A stretch of 64,000 bases of DNA, taken from Candidatus Saccharimonadota bacterium. GTDB taxonomy: Bacteria; Patescibacteriota; Saccharimonadia; Saccharimonadales; Saccharimonadaceae. The position numbers and the translations under genes are program-made. This document shows, one piece after another, positions 34,035-43,428 of this stretch. The notes below the pieces were generated by a model. It made no database searches. It saw nothing but the letters and a program-made list of their open reading frames with translations, and was not told the origin of the DNA. Each line of letters starts with the position of its first letter. The first letter of the stretch is position 1. The DNA is taken from positions 1 through 64,000 of the forward strand of contig JAFRWP010000014.1 of NCBI GenBank assembly GCA_017437945.1. The letters run 5' to 3'.

Positions 34035-35255
34035 CTATGCCGCTTCTTTCATATCATTTGCAGCAAAATATTTAGCTCTTTCTTTCAAAATCTTATTTTT
34101 TGCCGCAGCGGCCGCCTTGTGCTCATCCAAAATAAAGTTTGGATGTTCCGCTTGATACGCCGCAATCTTTTTCTTCGTCTTCTCAATTTCTACTTGCCAT
34201 TTGGCTATTTCGTTCTTACGTTTGGCAAAGGTGCCATCATCCTTCTTCTCTTCTCCAGTATCAGGATCCGTCATCCAACGTTCCTGCTCTCGGATAGATT
34301 TTTCAAAATAACGTATATCGCGTAAATGTGAACGAGCACTAACATCCATCAACAAACCATAACTCTTATCGTCAAACGCCTTAACCTTATCAAATAATCG
34401 CTGGTCATCATCAGATAGTTTATCCGCTCTCATCCTCTCCATAATCGTAAGTGTACTATTGCCAAGCTGTAGTTCTTTTTCACAAGAAGAAATCACCGTT
34501 TTCAAGGAAGCGAGTTCTTTTGCTTTCTTAGTCCCAGGCAAAACGAGACCAAGCGCTTTTACCCTCCTTCGATTTTCCTTAATTGAGTTATCCAAATCAG
34601 CGATACGCTCTTTCTGGCGCCTATATTCAACTTCTGTCCTCAACGCTGGGCTGCACTTCTTCAATACCTCGGCTAAACTATTAGTCAAAGATGAGCTCTT
34701 CTGGTAATTAACCGCCCCGTCAGCATATATTGAAAGCATATCAATCTTTTCTTCTGATGACATTTCATTAAAGCCAGGAATTACAAGATTGTCCGTACCC
34801 CAGCCATCGCTTTCTTCGTCTTCGACCTCTGCGCTACCAGTGGTATCCATCACCTCTTCAGTGCCATCATCGCCCGTCACTTCTGTCTCTGATGTTTCAC
34901 TTTCAGTAAGCTCGTCATTTTTTTCTACCGCGCCGTTCTCTAACTGTTCGCACTCTGTCACTACGCGATCTATCGCATCTGGATTGGCCTTTATATATTT
35001 AATAAGAGCTATCCAGGTTGTTGGAAAGCCTGCTTCATCGACATTAGTCTTTAGATTCTCGTCCCAAGTACCCACCGGGGCATCAAGCCCACCGCGCAAC
35101 TCTAGTAATCTTGAAGCGAGATTAGGTATTTCTTTTGGATTATTACGGTAATACTCTGCATCTTTAGTCGGTTCTCCAGAAACTTCAGGACCCTTCGTCA
35201 AACTGTCCCAATCCGACGTCGATTTCGCATCTTGAGCTACTTCTGCATTTACCAT
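34035..35255 (-). CDS. Hypothetical protein, acidic N-terminal half, coiled-coil C-terminal half
   Basis: 406 aa, no signal peptide or membrane helix. Residues 1-60 are Asp/Glu/Ser-rich, 100-160 are a low-complexity Glu/Thr/Asp tract, and about 215-400 are charged helices (KKCSPALRTEVEYRRQKE, KNEIAKWQVEIEKTKKK) that probably form coiled coils. Family unknown. Possibly a cytoplasmic scaffold. Confidence 0.65.
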   Translation of the reverse strand: MVNAEVAQDAKSTSDWDSLTKGPEVSGEPTKDAEYYRNNPKEIPNLASRLLELRGGLDAPVGTWDENLKTNVDEAGFPTTWIALIKYIKANPDAIDRVVTECEQLENGAVEKNDELTESETSETEVTGDDGTEEVMDTTGSAEVEDEESDGWGTDNLVIPGFNEMSSEEKIDMLSIYADGAVNYQKSSSLTNSLAEVLKKCSPALRTEVEYRRQKERIADLDNSIKENRRRVKALGLVLPGTKKAKELASLKTVISSCEKELQLGNSTLTIMERMRADKLSDDDQRLFDKVKAFDDKSYGLLMDVSARSHLRDIRYFEKSIREQERWMTDPDTGEEKKDDGTFAKRKNEIAKWQVEIEKTKKKIAAYQAEHPNFILDEHKAAAAAKNKILKERAKYFAANDMKEAA

Positions 35256-35272
35256 AAAAATCTCACTTATGT

Positions 35273-35968
35273 TTATTCTATGATACCATCAGATACCTTC
35301 ACTAGCAAGACGTCTCGCATGGTTTTATCTTGAGCGTCACAGGTTGAGAGTAGTATATATTGCCCTTCGGTCGCGCTCGAATCTCTTACGAAAGTCGCCT
35401 GCGAAATCACTCTCCCGGCAGCCCCTTCTTTTAAATCATAAATCAGCCGATCACTAGCTTTTATTAATCCAAACGCAACGATTTCGAATATAATCTTCCG
35501 ATTATCAATAAATAATTCTCCGGTCTCGTGCTCGTCAAAGAATGATTGCTCTTTAAACTTAATGATGTCAGTAAACATTCCGCCATAACTCATTCGATGC
35601 CCGTAAATAATCAAAAATTCATCACCCCATTCGTTCCGATAATCTAAAAAGATACTTCCGGCCGTCGCAAATTCTCTTCGACAATTCCGCTGCAGATAAT
35701 ACTCATTGTCCGTACTCTGCATAATTGGATAATCAATTGAAGTATCTTTAATACGAATCCATCCCACGATGTCTTCATTGATATCGCGCAGTGCTGCAAT
35801 ATTCACAGTCTCGTCACTGGGTGCATAAGTTAATATTTCCTCACCCAGTATCACGCTATTCGTAACCGCCAGGCCGTCATAAATCATGTAAATACAGATA
35901 AACATCACTACTACTATCGCCGCCCAAATCAAATAGTTGATGACTAGACAGACCATTTTAATCGTCAA
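35273..35968 (-). CDS. Class B sortase
   Basis: 231 aa. N-terminal membrane helix (about 12-30), then the sortase barrel with His124 (IIYGHRMSYGGMF), Cys210 (ILLSTC) and Arg218 (TMRDVLLVKV), the catalytic triad. Class B layout is suggested by the YPIMQSTDNEYYL motif. Class B sortases in Streptococcus pyogenes polymerise FctA-type pilins. Start may be TTG 35968 (11-bp overlap) or ATG 35956. Third gene of a pilin-SipA-sortase operon. Confidence 0.88.
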   Translation of the reverse strand: MTIKMVCLVINYLIWAAIVVVMFICIYMIYDGLAVTNSVILGEEILTYAPSDETVNIAALRDINEDIVGWIRIKDTSIDYPIMQSTDNEYYLQRNCRREFATAGSIFLDYRNEWGDEFLIIYGHRMSYGGMFTDIIKFKEQSFFDEHETGELFIDNRKIIFEIVAFGLIKASDRLIYDLKEGAAGRVISQATFVRDSSATEGQYILLSTCDAQDKTMRDVLLVKVSDGIIE

Positions 35969-36176
35969 TTCCCCTCACTCTAATCTGCAATAGCGGCGCA
36001 TCATCTTTCCTCCTTCTGATAATTAGGTCTCCATCTTTATATAAAGGCGATTGCATGTTGCCAACTATTCGATCAAATCTAAAAAAGATAATAATTCCCA
36101 CAACTAATGCTCCAACTATGCATATCTTCAATAAGAGGCGCGCCCATTCGCGCCTCCGCCCATTTTTTATTTTCAT
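35958..36176 (-). CDS. SipA-like, catalytically dead signal-peptidase-like protein
   Basis: 72 aa. Short basic N terminus, one membrane helix (about 13-31), then IVGNMQSPLYKDGDLIIRR, which matches the signal peptidase I box xGxSMxPTLxxGD but has Asn in place of the catalytic Ser; no Lys domain follows. In S. pyogenes pilus loci, SipA is a non-catalytic SPase-like protein needed for pilus assembly. Its ATG abuts the pilin TAG. The extreme shortness is odd and could mean truncation. Confidence 0.7.
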   Translation of the reverse strand: MKIKNGRRREWARLLLKICIVGALVVGIIIFFRFDRIVGNMQSPLYKDGDLIIRRRKDDAPLLQIRVRGIDD

Positions 36177-37274
36177 CTAACGCTTATTTGACGAATCTTT
36201 TTTAATTTTTCGCGCTACTACGGCACCCACAAACAATGCCACTATTATGATTGCTGCTGGAATAATTGCGAGCGTAACTCCAGTCAATACTTCAGACTCT
36301 TTGCGGTTTACAAAGGCTGTCTTATTCTCATTTGGCAAAGCTCCGTTACTTAATAGCATCGCAGATTGTTTTGCAGTCGTAATCTTCCCATCGGATCCGT
36401 CTACGGTCGTATCGTAATCTGCCGCGCCAAGCTCCTGAATCGAGTAACTAGCGTTAATTGGTATTTCATTTAAGTCATCAGAACCAAGCCCAATCGTAAT
36501 TGTTTGACCATGGCGTAGATAAACCTCTACCCCATTTTCTCCAACTTCAAATACAGATGCAGTCGTAATTGTTTCGCCACCATAGTTAACACTCTCGTCT
36601 TGACCACTAATCGTATACAAATCACCTTCTCTACCGTCAATCGAGACTAAAAACTTAAAGTATTCTTCCGTATCGGCAAGATTACCAATCACATTCTTCG
36701 ACAATTCTAGACGCGTCCTTACAGCTTCACTCGAAAACACCGGGTCCATTTTGGCGCCTTCATCATGGTCACGCACTTGGCGCGACAACGTCGCCAACAA
36801 CCTCCCTGTTGGCACGCCAGCCTCCATCTCATTTCGTACGCTTACATAAATGTAATATTCATGACTATCATCTACTGGGTAATTATCCGGATCACTCGAA
36901 GCAACTTCGCGCAGAATAAATTTATAATCACCCAGTTCACTAAACTTCGTTTCGCCTAGAATAAACGAACCCATACCAAATGTCATATGTGTCTCGTCTG
37001 GCGCACCACTTACGTATAACCTACCACTTTCTTGCAAGTTCTCTACTGGCGCCGGATTATCCTCATCGGCAGTTATCGTATAGTCAAACCAAGCATCGAC
37101 ATAATTTTTTGCGCCTGTAACCTCACGTCGCACATTAATCAGCTGCACGCTGCCATCTAAGTTATCTTTTAGTAATGTACTTTGCTTATCTACGGTCGTC
37201 GCATTAGCAAATGCTGGTACTAACGCCGCAACAATCGTAGCCAACAAAAAACCACCCCATTTTTTATGCCTCAT
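36177..37274 (-). CDS. Sortase-anchored pilin (Spy0128/FctA-like)
   Basis: 365 aa. Signal peptide at 1-25 (LATIVAALVPAFANA). Two Ig-like pilin domains follow, with GDYKFILREVAS and SYSIQELGAADYDTT typical of Spy0128 isopeptide pilins. C-terminal sorting signal ESEVLTG, hydrophobic helix and RKIKKDSSNKR tail; the motif is VLTG, not LPXTG, as for other class B pilus sortases. It should be the polymerised shaft or surface protein. First gene of the operon, with AAGGAGGAG as ribosome site. Confidence 0.85.
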   Translation of the reverse strand: MRHKKWGGFLLATIVAALVPAFANATTVDKQSTLLKDNLDGSVQLINVRREVTGAKNYVDAWFDYTITADEDNPAPVENLQESGRLYVSGAPDETHMTFGMGSFILGETKFSELGDYKFILREVASSDPDNYPVDDSHEYYIYVSVRNEMEAGVPTGRLLATLSRQVRDHDEGAKMDPVFSSEAVRTRLELSKNVIGNLADTEEYFKFLVSIDGREGDLYTISGQDESVNYGGETITTASVFEVGENGVEVYLRHGQTITIGLGSDDLNEIPINASYSIQELGAADYDTTVDGSDGKITTAKQSAMLLSNGALPNENKTAFVNRKESEVLTGVTLAIIPAAIIIVALFVGAVVARKIKKDSSNKR

Positions 37275-37400
37275 TCTCCTCCTTAAGTTATCCTTTTTAA
37301 CGCATTGTCAAAATCATGTTTGCATAAATACCTCCAATTAATTACCAAGTTAGTTTAATCAAAAATAAACCCGCGAAAAAGCACGAGTTCGATGTTTTTG

Positions 37401-39023
37401 TTATTTCTTGACGGACTTTTGAGTGACGTCAAACTTTTCCATGTAGAGCGCAAACAACAATCTTGTCTGTGAATAAAATGCACAGAATGACGAATAGACA
37501 ATCGCTATCACTGGCGACATTATCCACTGCAATACCATAATAATTTTCTTCGTCTTTTTGTAGCGTGCCGGACGTGGCGGCAACATCTTTAATGACAACA
37601 AAATCGAAATAAACAGCATCATCGCGGCAACCATCTGAATCCTACTTACCACCAGCGGCAAGTTATGCGACAACAAGTCGCGCGATTCGATATTAAACAG
37701 CAATGGTACCCAACCACCAAATGCTACAATCGGCGCAATCGCCGCTAAAGTTACATGACCGTCCAATAAACGCACGAACTTTGCCAGCAGCGGCCAAAAC
37801 TTCACTGTCCGCTTCTTCGAAAATAGGTAAGTACCCACAAATGCTACGTCCGAAGCGCCATAATCCCATCTACGCAGCTGCACCCACTGCGCCTTCAGGG
37901 TCTTAAAGAACGAATCCGACAACACGGCATCTTGATAAATTGGTGCCCGAATTGGCAACACGTCATAATCGCCATCAAAATAGAATAGTGAACGCCAATA
38001 CTGGTGCCCATCCTCAACAATCGTATGCACACTCCAGAAATCCATCTCCACCAGCGCATCCAAAGGCTGCGAGTGTGAAGCAAAATTACGCAAAGTATGT
38101 GGCCGCGTCGTACAAACCAAGTTCCAGAATGAGTTCGTCGATGCCACCACGCGTGTCACTGCTGGCGCATCCCAAATATTATTTGTAAAAATCGAAACCG
38201 GCTGATAGCTCAAGCGCTTGCGATCTTCATGCACAATATACTCATAGGCGACCAAATCGAAATAGCACGGATGTGGCTTATTATCGCAGTCTAGCGTTGT
38301 CACAATCACGTCGCTATAGCGCAAACCTTTATCTTTTACGTACTTCTTCAAAGCTTGTCCGGCATAAGTAATATTTCCGCCTTTACCAATCACTTCCCCT
38401 TCAATATCCGCTGGATGCTTCGAGAGAATAAAACCACCAAATTTCTTCTTATAATTCTTCTCTAGTACCTTTGCAACTTTTTCCGCTTCAGCCCCACCAC
38501 GCTCTTCATATGCGACCACTACAATCATGCGTTCTTTTGGATAAGTCGTCTTCAAAAGGCAGTCCATCGTCGGCGCTAATACATCTAGCGTCTCGTTATA
38601 CATCGCCACGATTACTGCATGATATATCTGGCTCGGTTTTGGGAAGTATCCTTCTTCGGATGCCGCCACCATGCACAAATTCTGCAAATGCTCATCATAG
38701 GCATATTCGTCCTTATGGGACCCAACTAACTTTTCGTAACTTGCTACCGGATCCTCTAACTCTTGTAAACGCTTGCTCCAATTTAATGCGATACATTTTT
38801 TCACTGTTTTATATCCTTGCACTGTGCGGCAAGCTACGCCAATCGCCTTAACCAATGACATAATCACAATCAATAGCAAATATACTGCGCCGAGTACTGA
38901 CGAAATCGAAGACAAAACCACCAACAAAATCACCATGCCATAGCTCAAAAGTGCCGGCAACATTTCAAAGAAGCGGTATAACGGCGTCCGCTTCCCTGTA
39001 GGAATTTCCGTAACTTTCGACAT
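37401..39023 (-). CDS. Family 2 glycosyltransferase, processive polysaccharide-synthase type
   Basis: 540 aa. Two N-terminal helices (about 20-65), a cytoplasmic GT2 domain with TLDCDNKPHP (DxD) and the QLRRWDYG (QxxRW) motif of cellulose/hyaluronan synthases, then about five C-terminal helices. It probably makes and exports a surface polysaccharide. Its ATG overlaps the stop of the small membrane gene upstream by one base. Confidence 0.88.
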   Translation of the reverse strand: MSKVTEIPTGKRTPLYRFFEMLPALLSYGMVILLVVLSSISSVLGAVYLLLIVIMSLVKAIGVACRTVQGYKTVKKCIALNWSKRLQELEDPVASYEKLVGSHKDEYAYDEHLQNLCMVAASEEGYFPKPSQIYHAVIVAMYNETLDVLAPTMDCLLKTTYPKERMIVVVAYEERGGAEAEKVAKVLEKNYKKKFGGFILSKHPADIEGEVIGKGGNITYAGQALKKYVKDKGLRYSDVIVTTLDCDNKPHPCYFDLVAYEYIVHEDRKRLSYQPVSIFTNNIWDAPAVTRVVASTNSFWNLVCTTRPHTLRNFASHSQPLDALVEMDFWSVHTIVEDGHQYWRSLFYFDGDYDVLPIRAPIYQDAVLSDSFFKTLKAQWVQLRRWDYGASDVAFVGTYLFSKKRTVKFWPLLAKFVRLLDGHVTLAAIAPIVAFGGWVPLLFNIESRDLLSHNLPLVVSRIQMVAAMMLFISILLSLKMLPPRPARYKKTKKIIMVLQWIMSPVIAIVYSSFCAFYSQTRLLFALYMEKFDVTQKSVKK

Positions 39024-39409
39024 TAACCTTCTCCGACTAAACTCAACAAGAATCTTATTGCGATTATTGTAATCATAATACTAACGCCCAAGAATAAACG
39101 AGCGATGTCGCCGCCACGTTTGCCGTAGAGCTTCACGCTCAAAAGGTTATGCCCAATTCCAAGCACTATCGCAATCACTGAAAATGAAATCAAATACCAC
39201 CAATCACTTTGAGCATACCCATTACTGATATCTGAATAACGCGCCCAAACTTTTGGGCGATTCGGGTTTAAATTAATAATCGGTAACAAAAACAACCAGA
39301 CGCTAATAATAAATTGCGCTGCCATCCACCAGAAAAGGCTCTTATCTTTCTTCCAGATCGCCTTAAAATCTTCGGCTAATTCTTTCATGGCTTTCCCATA
39401 TTTTAGCAT
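39023..39409 (-). CDS. Small membrane protein linked to the GT2 synthase
   Basis: 128 aa, three to four membrane helices (about 25-43, 70-90, 100-124), an Arg-rich loop KLYGKRGGDIARL. No known family. One-base overlap with the GT2 gene suggests a subunit or partner. Confidence 0.7.
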   Translation of the reverse strand: MLKYGKAMKELAEDFKAIWKKDKSLFWWMAAQFIISVWLFLLPIINLNPNRPKVWARYSDISNGYAQSDWWYLISFSVIAIVLGIGHNLLSVKLYGKRGGDIARLFLGVSIMITIIAIRFLLSLVGEG

Positions 39410-39480
39410 AATCTCGAAAACTCTGCATTTTCAGCTTTCTTTTAGCTACGGCGGCTATCATAAATTTACGAAAGGAGAAT

Positions 39481-39789
39481 ATGGCAAACGAGCAAAAAAC
39501 CGAAAATACTACAAAAAAGCAATCAAAAAGCACATGTATTGCAGTAAATATAATTGCACTTGTTCTAATAATTGCCGTCAGTTTTATCGCCGGTTTTGGA
39601 GTCGCAAAACTAGTTGGACCAAAAATCGACAAAGACAAACGACCTGCACTCGAGCAGATGAATCGAGACTCCTCACGTCAACGTGGTTCGAATATGCAAA
39701 ATCGCAAACGTGGCAGATCGGACCAAAATATCGACGAGCAAAAAGAACAGCAAAATACTAAAGAAAAACCTTCCGAAACAGAATCTTAA
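39481..39789 (+). CDS. Small single-span membrane protein with Arg/Gln-rich tail
   Basis: 102 aa. Hydrophilic N terminus, one helix (about 20-41: IAVNIIALVLIIAVSFIAGF), then a basic, Gln/Glu/Lys-rich tail that is probably disordered. AAAGGAGAAT precedes the ATG by 3-4 bases. Unknown function. The overlapping longer ORF in another frame is a shadow. Confidence 0.65.
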   Translation: MANEQKTENTTKKQSKSTCIAVNIIALVLIIAVSFIAGFGVAKLVGPKIDKDKRPALEQMNRDSSRQRGSNMQNRKRGRSDQNIDEQKEQQNTKEKPSETES

Positions 39790-39810
39790 TTAATATATAT
39801 ACCCTCCCTG

Positions 39811-39841
39811 AATCCCCTTCACCTCATCGAAGGGGATTTTC
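39811..39841 (+). terminator. Rho-independent terminator
   Basis: AATCCCCTTC (39811-39820) with GAAGGGGATT (39829-39838), then TTCTTT. Confidence 0.85.
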
Positions 39842-39895
39842 TTTACTTAGACTCCAAAATGGCGTAAAATCGAAAATGAAAATCATTTTCATTTT
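39842..39895 (+). promoter_or_regulatory. Promoter and Fur/Zur-type operator
   Basis: TTTACT (39842-39847), 17 bp, TAAAAT (39865-39870). A perfect 11-1-11 inverted repeat AAAATGAAAAT-C-ATTTTCATTTT (39873-39895) covers the expected start near 39877. It contains the Fur-family pattern TGAAAATCATTTTCA and ends 5 bases before the regulator's ATG, so the regulator probably represses its own operon. Confidence 0.8.
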
Positions 39896-39900
39896 ATATT

Positions 39901-40284
39901 ATGGCAAGCAACATTAAATATCACACCAACAACCGCGACAAATTTGATGAAATAATCAAATCTTTTAATCGGCCATTTACCGCCAAAGATATCCCACATC
40001 TCAGCACCACTACAACCTATCGCCTACTAGACGAATATGAAAAAGCCGGCATCCTCAAAAAGGTACTTGGCCCAGATGGCAGTGCCTCATACTATTACAT
40101 CGAACCATGCGACGACAAGAACCATCTTCTGTTAGAATGCACTAAATGCCATACTATCTATCATATCGACTGCGCACATCTTCACAGCTTCACTAAACAT
40201 ATCTCCAAAAAACACGGTTTCGAAATATCTAATTATCAACTCGTGATCCAAGGTGTTTGCGAATTCTGTAAGGAGTACGCGTGA
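39901..40284 (+). CDS. Fur/Zur-family metal-responsive regulator
   Basis: 127 aa. Winged helix (about 15-60: FTAKDIPHLSTTTTYRLLDEYEKAGILKKV), then the dimer domain with HLLLECTKCHTIYHID and the C-terminal GVCEFC: two CxxC zinc pairs, as in Zur and Fur. With a ZnuABC-type transporter in the same operon, Zur is a fair guess, but Mur/Fur cannot be excluded. Overlaps the next gene by 4 bases. Confidence 0.88.
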   Translation: MASNIKYHTNNRDKFDEIIKSFNRPFTAKDIPHLSTTTTYRLLDEYEKAGILKKVLGPDGSASYYYIEPCDDKNHLLLECTKCHTIYHIDCAHLHSFTKHISKKHGFEISNYQLVIQGVCEFCKEYA

Positions 40285-41210
40285 AAAAAATAATCAGAAA
40301 CACCTACTTAGCAATAATAGCTATTGACATATTATTGTTAATCTTCGTACCGATACACCCACAGAGTAACTCCAAAGACAAACCGAACATCGTCTCTTCT
40401 CTTTTTATCGGTTACGATATTGTCCGAAATCTCACCAAAGACACAGCTATCAAGGCAAAAATGCTTTTACCAGCCGGAGCTGAACTTCATAGCTACGAGC
40501 CTTCTCCGCAAGATATTATTACCATCAAAGAAAGTGATATCTTCATTTACAATGGCGGCGAATCCGAAGAATGGCTCGAAGACATTGTCGACGAAATCGA
40601 CCAAACCAAGACCACAATCATCCGCATGATGGATTATGTCGAGCTGCTCGAAGAGGACGATGAAGCGGGCGAATACGATGAACATATTTGGACTTCACCC
40701 AAAAACGTACAAATTATTTATTCAAAAATTACCCCTGTTATAGTTCAAAAATATCCTGAATTCGCCAATCGAATCCAGGCTAATTTCGAGGCCCAAAACA
40801 ACGCCCTTGCCAAGCTCGATCAAGACTTTCGCACTTTAGCCAGTACCAAAACCGGCAAACTAATTGTCGCCGACCGTTTTCCGCTTCGATATTTCGTCGA
40901 AGAATATGGCTTTGACTATTATGCGGCTTTCCCGGGATGCGCCGAACAAACCGAAGCTAACGCCAAGACTATTTCCGAGCTCATAAATGCCGTCAATGAA
41001 TCCCCCAAGAAAGTCATCTTTCACATTGAGCTATCTAACCAATCCATCGCAAACACCATTAAAGATGCCACTGGCGCCAAAATCCTCGAATTTCACTCTG
41101 TTCATAACATCAGTCAGTCCGATTTCGATGCCGGTAAAACCTATATTGATTTCATGCGTCAAAACTACAATAATCTAAACGAGACCCTCTATGTCCCTTC
41201 TGAAAGCTAA
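40281..41210 (+). CDS. Zinc/manganese ABC transporter substrate-binding protein (ZnuA/PsaA-like)
   Basis: 309 aa, GTG start with AAGGAG 6 bases upstream. N-terminal signal/anchor helix (about 6-23). Cluster A-1 family with metal His residues in GAELHSYEPSPQD and DEHIWTSPKN, and a third candidate in VIFHIELSNQ. An acidic stretch (EEDDEAGEYDEH) precedes the second His and may funnel metal. Delivers metal to the permease encoded downstream. Confidence 0.9.
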   Translation: MKKIIRNTYLAIIAIDILLLIFVPIHPQSNSKDKPNIVSSLFIGYDIVRNLTKDTAIKAKMLLPAGAELHSYEPSPQDIITIKESDIFIYNGGESEEWLEDIVDEIDQTKTTIIRMMDYVELLEEDDEAGEYDEHIWTSPKNVQIIYSKITPVIVQKYPEFANRIQANFEAQNNALAKLDQDFRTLASTKTGKLIVADRFPLRYFVEEYGFDYYAAFPGCAEQTEANAKTISELINAVNESPKKVIFHIELSNQSIANTIKDATGAKILEFHSVHNISQSDFDAGKTYIDFMRQNYNNLNETLYVPSES

Positions 41211-41859
41211 TAAAATCACTTTTACCTACGAGAACTCTGCCGTCTTTAAGGATCTGTCTTTTTCACTTGATAATGGCGATTTTCTCTGCATCGTCGGCCC
41301 AAACGGCTGCGGCAAATCTACCCTCCTCAAATGCCTCGTCGGTCAAAATAAACTTTCATCTGGGAAGATCACTTTTGGAAATGATTTTCATTTCAATCAA
41401 ATCGGCTATATGCCACAAAATCCAAAGTTCAATGACAGCTTCCCCGCTTCCGTCTACGAAATCGTCGCCTCTGGCGCCCTAAATCGCGTTAAGCTGCTAG
41501 AACCTTATCCAAAAGAACGCATTAACTCTGCCCTTAAAGCTCTAAATATCCAAAACATCGCCCGCAAACGTTTCAGCAATCTTTCCGGTGGCCAACGTCA
41601 GAAAGTCCTGCTCGCTCGTGCCATCGTTGCCAGCGAAGAATTACTCATTCTCGATGAACCGTCCAATAATCTCGATTATCATTCCAAACAAGATTTCTAT
41701 AAAACTCTCCAAAAACTCAACGAAACGCTGACAATCATCATGGTCACGCACGACCTCGACCACAATAACCTCATCGGCAATAAAATCCTTTCATTAGACA
41801 AGGATCATCCGTTCTTCGGCACTACGGCAGAATATGTCAGGAGGATTCATGCTCACTAA
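41191..41859 (+). CDS. Metal ABC transporter ATPase (ZnuC-like)
   Basis: 222 aa. Walker A GPNGCGKSTLL (about 36-46), Q-loop YMPQNPK, signature NLSGGQRQKVLLARAI, Walker B LLILDEPSNNLD, H-loop VTHD. Energises the transporter. Overlaps the upstream gene by 20 bases and the permease by 11. Confidence 0.95.
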   Translation: MSLLKANKITFTYENSAVFKDLSFSLDNGDFLCIVGPNGCGKSTLLKCLVGQNKLSSGKITFGNDFHFNQIGYMPQNPKFNDSFPASVYEIVASGALNRVKLLEPYPKERINSALKALNIQNIARKRFSNLSGGQRQKVLLARAIVASEELLILDEPSNNLDYHSKQDFYKTLQKLNETLTIIMVTHDLDHNNLIGNKILSLDKDHPFFGTTAEYVRRIHAH

Positions 41860-42661
41860 TTTCATCGAGATGCTCTCATATGATTTCATTGTGCGCGCTT
41901 TCTTTGCCGGCCTAATCATCTCAATTTGTGCCGCCCTTATCGGTAGCAGCCTTGTTTTGCGCAACCGTTCTATGATCGGCGATGGGCTATCACATGTTGC
42001 TTTTGGCGCAACCGCTATTGCTGTCGTTCTTGGCATTGCGCCATTAGAATTCTCCATCCCAACCGCCATCCTGGCATCTTTCATCATTCTCCATCTCAGC
42101 CAAAACTCCAAAATTAGCAGCGATGCCGCCATCGCCATTCTGTCCGCCTCCGCACTTGCTCTCGGCACATTCCTAATCTCCATTAAACCTGGAGTAAACA
42201 TCGATCTCAATTCTTACTTATTCGGTAGTATTCTTTCTATTTCCACTCATGACCTCATTTTCTGCATTATTCTAGGCATTATTATCGTCACGACATTCTT
42301 ATTATTCCGTCGTCAGATTTTCGCCATCACTTTCGACGAATATTTTGCCAGCGCCATTGGCATCAAAGTCAAATTCTATAACGCTCTCCTAGCTGTACTC
42401 TGCTCCCTGACAGTTGTAATCGGCATGCGCATGCTTGGCGCACTATTAATATCCAGCCTAATCATTTTCCCGTGCCTCACCGCTATGAATCTCTCTAAAA
42501 CTTTCCATCAAAACACCATCATTTCCGTCATTATATCCATCGTCTGCTTCATCTTCGGCCTGACCTTGTCCTACATACTAAGTGCACCAACTGGCGCCAC
42601 CATCGTGCTCGTGAATCTCGTCGCTCTCGTATTAGCGTGGGTATATAATAAACTACAATGA
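41849..42661 (+). CDS. Metal ABC transporter permease (ZnuB/MntB-like)
   Basis: 270 aa from ATG 41849, which has AGGAGG 5 bases upstream; the in-frame ATG at 41834 is part of that ribosome site region. About eight helices, ABC-3 family, with GDGLSHVAFGATAIAVVLG and GMRMLGALLISSLIIFPC. Last transporter subunit. Confidence 0.92.
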   Translation: MLTNFIEMLSYDFIVRAFFAGLIISICAALIGSSLVLRNRSMIGDGLSHVAFGATAIAVVLGIAPLEFSIPTAILASFIILHLSQNSKISSDAAIAILSASALALGTFLISIKPGVNIDLNSYLFGSILSISTHDLIFCIILGIIIVTTFLLFRRQIFAITFDEYFASAIGIKVKFYNALLAVLCSLTVVIGMRMLGALLISSLIIFPCLTAMNLSKTFHQNTIISVIISIVCFIFGLTLSYILSAPTGATIVLVNLVALVLAWVYNKLQ

Positions 42662-43428
42662 ATCAAGAAGTTCGCTATTACCAATCCTTTGATCAGGATT
42701 TTGAAGAAACTCGTAACCAAGACTGCAAGATTCCGAAGAATTATAAGTGGATACATCGCAATCCCATTTATCGTTTTTTTGCTTTTATTCTCTACATATT
42801 AGTCCTCATCATGGACTTCGTGTATATGAAGCTCGTTGGCCACATTACCGTCAAAAACCGCAGTCTCCTCATTAAAGCCAAACTAAAAGGCGGCTACTAT
42901 ATCTTCTCTAATCACACCATTCTCTTTGGCGACGTGGTAAATCCTTTCTGCATAGCATTCCCCACTCATCCATATATCATTTGCAGCCCGTCTAATCTTG
43001 GCATACCGGTCGCCGGCAAAATGCTACCAATGGCTGGCGCCATACCAATTCCGGACAACATTCATGACCTCGCCAAATTCAACCAGACCGTAAAAACTCG
43101 CCTCAAACAAGGCAAAGCTATTGTCACTTATCCCGAAGGCCACCTTTGGCCGTATTACACCAAAATTCGTCCTTTCGCACCAGCTGCATTTCATTTACCG
43201 GTCAAATATCCTGCTCCAGTCTACGTAGCAACTTCAACATTCCAGAAAAGTCGTTTTCATAAAAAACCAAAAATCACCATTTATCTCGATGGTCCATTTT
43301 ACGTGGATGAAGAATTATCCAAAAAACAAGCACAGAAACAGCTACATTATGAAGTTCAAAAAACTATGGAACGCCGCTCCAAGCATAGCACTTTCGAATA
43401 TATTATTTATCGGAAGAAGTCTTCTTAA
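42658..43428 (+). CDS. PlsC-like acyltransferase (LPLAT family), first of two
   Basis: 256 aa. One or two helices near residues 38-60, then LPLAT motifs in altered form: FSNHTILFGD has H-x5-D in place of HX4D, and TYPEGHLWP is the substrate loop. GAIPIPD is also typical. Probably acylates a glycerophospholipid or glycolipid. Its ATG overlaps the permease stop by 4 bases, so it may be co-transcribed with the metal transporter. The 3' end overlaps the convergent acyltransferase gene by 26 bp. Confidence 0.8.
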   Translation: MNQEVRYYQSFDQDFEETRNQDCKIPKNYKWIHRNPIYRFFAFILYILVLIMDFVYMKLVGHITVKNRSLLIKAKLKGGYYIFSNHTILFGDVVNPFCIAFPTHPYIICSPSNLGIPVAGKMLPMAGAIPIPDNIHDLAKFNQTVKTRLKQGKAIVTYPEGHLWPYYTKIRPFAPAAFHLPVKYPAPVYVATSTFQKSRFHKKPKITIYLDGPFYVDEELSKKQAQKQLHYEVQKTMERRSKHSTFEYIIYRKKSS

